Assembly: GCA_023666975.1 (NCBI GenBank)
Contig: JAMPAW010000143.1
Coordinates: forward strand, 1 to 8,836
Direction: 5' to 3'
Source of the DNA: Clostridium sp.
GTDB lineage: Bacteria; Bacillota_A; Clostridia; Lachnospirales; Lachnospiraceae
DNA: 8,836 nucleotides
This document shows, piece after piece, positions 7,775 through 8,836 of this stretch (positions within the stretch are counted from its first letter, which is position 1; each line of letters opens with the position of its first letter). A program made the position numbers and the translations under genes. A model generated the notes under the pieces. The model was not told the DNA's origin and did no database searches. It was given only the letters and a program-made list of their open reading frames with translations.

Positions 7775-8836
7775 TTACTCCTGCTCTTGTATATAACTAT
7801 ACAGCCATTCTGCTAACCCCTGTGCCATCAGCGGCGGAACCGCATTCCCCACCTGTTGATATTGTGAATCTTTACTTCCCTTAAACACAAATTTATCTGG
7901 AAAAGATTGAAGTCTGGCTGCTTCCCTTACACTAATTGCACGATTTAATTTCGGATGTATCCACATTGATTTTCTTACATTAATCACCGTTCCACTCGGC
8001 TCGTTACCTTTTAATCTCAAATAAATACTATTCTGAGTTCGCTTTGGGTCAGCATAATTAGACTTTAATTTTTCATCAAGATCATGAAAATTCTGCCCTT
8101 CTTTTAATTGTGCAAACCGTTCTTTTGCATCTTTACCGCTTTTTGTAATTACATGATTATATAATACCTGAGAGTCCTCTCTCATCTTCTGTGCGTACTG
8201 TGATAATTGTTCGATATCAACATATTGAATTGCATCGGCTGACACATTCTCAGTTGTTTGACAACCCATTAAATCCATAATTGCATCATTCACTGAAATT
8301 GTTTGAAATTCCTCTGGTTTACTTGGCATTTTCAATTTCTTCTCACCAAGAATATCTTTTTTAATACCAAATACAACGTATCTTCTTCTGTCTTGTGGCA
8401 CACCATACCACAACGAATTAACTACACCACTACACAATTGGTAATCTTCTTCTACAATCTTTTTGACATATTGAATTACAGGGTATGACTGCACTTTGGC
8501 AACTACATTGCCAGTTCTTGTTTTTTCTTCAAATTCATATAAAATTTGATTATCATCCAACTCCTTTTTTAAAATAAACGCTTTCTGAAAATTCAAAAAA
8601 TCCGAAAGCTGTTCAATCACATCCGTAATGCTATCCTCAAAAATATGATTTTCGATAACATTCAAAATAGGAAAATCATTTTTTCCCATTTCTTTATGCC
8701 TTGATATTTCTTTAACTATTTTTTTTCCATTTTTTTCTATATATTTCTTAAGTTTATCCTTATTATTTCTATTCTTGTATAAAACATTTAGCAATTGAAA
8801 TAATTCCAATAATGTTTCATATTCTTTATATGAATT
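7775..8836 (-). CDS. Cytosine-5 DNA methyltransferase, C-terminal part (5' end beyond window)
   Basis: This is the C-terminal part of a DNA (cytosine-5) methyltransferase, which transfers a methyl group from S-adenosylmethionine to C5 of cytosine in a specific DNA site. The frame is open to the right edge, so 353 residues are visible and the start is outside. A TTG at 8807-8809 could be mistaken for the start, but the frame continues upstream without a stop. Counting from the edge, motif VIII (GVPQDRRR) is at about 145-152, motif IX (RAISVREAARLQSFPD) at 299-314 and motif X (GNAVPP) at 330-335. The 145 or so residues between VIII and IX are the target recognition region. Motif I and the catalytic PCQ loop (IV) are not visible, nor is a clear ENV (VI), so the catalytic Cys must lie upstream if the protein is active. 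It ends in TAA, 44 bases before the ATPase gene. The family call is secure; specificity and activity cannot be judged. Confidence 0.9.
   Translation of the reverse strand, partial: NSYKEYETLLELFQLLNVLYKNRNNKDKLKKYIEKNGKKIVKEISRHKEMGKNDFPILNVIENHIFEDSITDVIEQLSDFLNFQKAFILKKELDDNQILYEFEEKTRTGNVVAKVQSYPVIQYVKKIVEEDYQLCSGVVNSLWYGVPQDRRRYVVFGIKKDILGEKKLKMPSKPEEFQTISVNDAIMDLMGCQTTENVSADAIQYVDIEQLSQYAQKMREDSQVLYNHVITKSGKDAKERFAQLKEGQNFHDLDEKLKSNYADPKRTQNSIYLRLKGNEPSGTVINVRKSMWIHPKLNRAISVREAARLQSFPDKFVFKGSKDSQYQQVGNAVPPLMAQGLAEWLYSYIQEQE

Noticed and set aside
7396..7884. Plus-strand open frame of 162 codons opposite the ATPase and methyltransferase ends
   Set aside because: It is antisense to genes with clear family motifs, has no recognisable domain, and crosses two real genes; it is a shadow frame.

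Overview
This window is one compact, minus-strand gene block of about 8.8 kb with roughly a third G+C. It has strong AGGAGG-type ribosome binding sites and ordinary bacterial codon use, with TGG for Trp. Base composition, Shine-Dalgarno strength and protein style suggest a low-GC Firmicute, perhaps a gut Clostridia/Lachnospiraceae-type organism. The host guess is inference. No RNA genes, CRISPR arrays, insertion sequences or terminators are visible, and no gene-free stretch reaches 300 bases. The longest gap is 44 bases.

In transcription order (high to low coordinates) the window holds: (1) the C-terminal part of a cytosine-5 DNA methyltransferase that runs off the right edge; (2) a MORC/MutL-like GHKL ATPase gene broken by one in-frame TGA; (3) a Z1-domain superfamily 2 ATPase/helicase; (4) a DUF4420 PD-(D/E)XK-fold protein; (5) an AIPR (abortive infection phage resistance) protein; (6) a Vsr-type very-short-patch endonuclease ending at the left edge. 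Genes 2 to 5 are linked by 8-, 1- and 4-base overlaps. Gene 6 follows after 12 bases, with its ribosome binding site on the stop codon of gene 5. The block therefore looks like one translationally coupled operon whose promoter lies outside the window.

The gene set matches the restriction-like MutL/MORC systems described by Iyer, Abhiman and Aravind (2008) and the anti-phage MZA system (MutL, Z1, DUF, AIPR; mzaABCDE) reported by Gao et al. (2020). I recognise this by family content, not by a search. The likely logic is modification of host DNA by the methyltransferase, ATP-driven sensing or remodelling by the MORC-like ATPase and the Z1 motor, nuclease action by DUF4420 and possibly AIPR, and repair of T:G mismatches from deaminated 5-methylcytosine by Vsr.

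The most notable feature is the in-frame TGA at codon 133 of the MORC-like ATPase. It lies inside the ATPase fold and the same frame resumes directly after it, while the four genes downstream look intact. This is most simply a recent TGG-to-TGA nonsense change or a base error, giving a probably disabled system, but readthrough or a split protein cannot be excluded from sequence alone.
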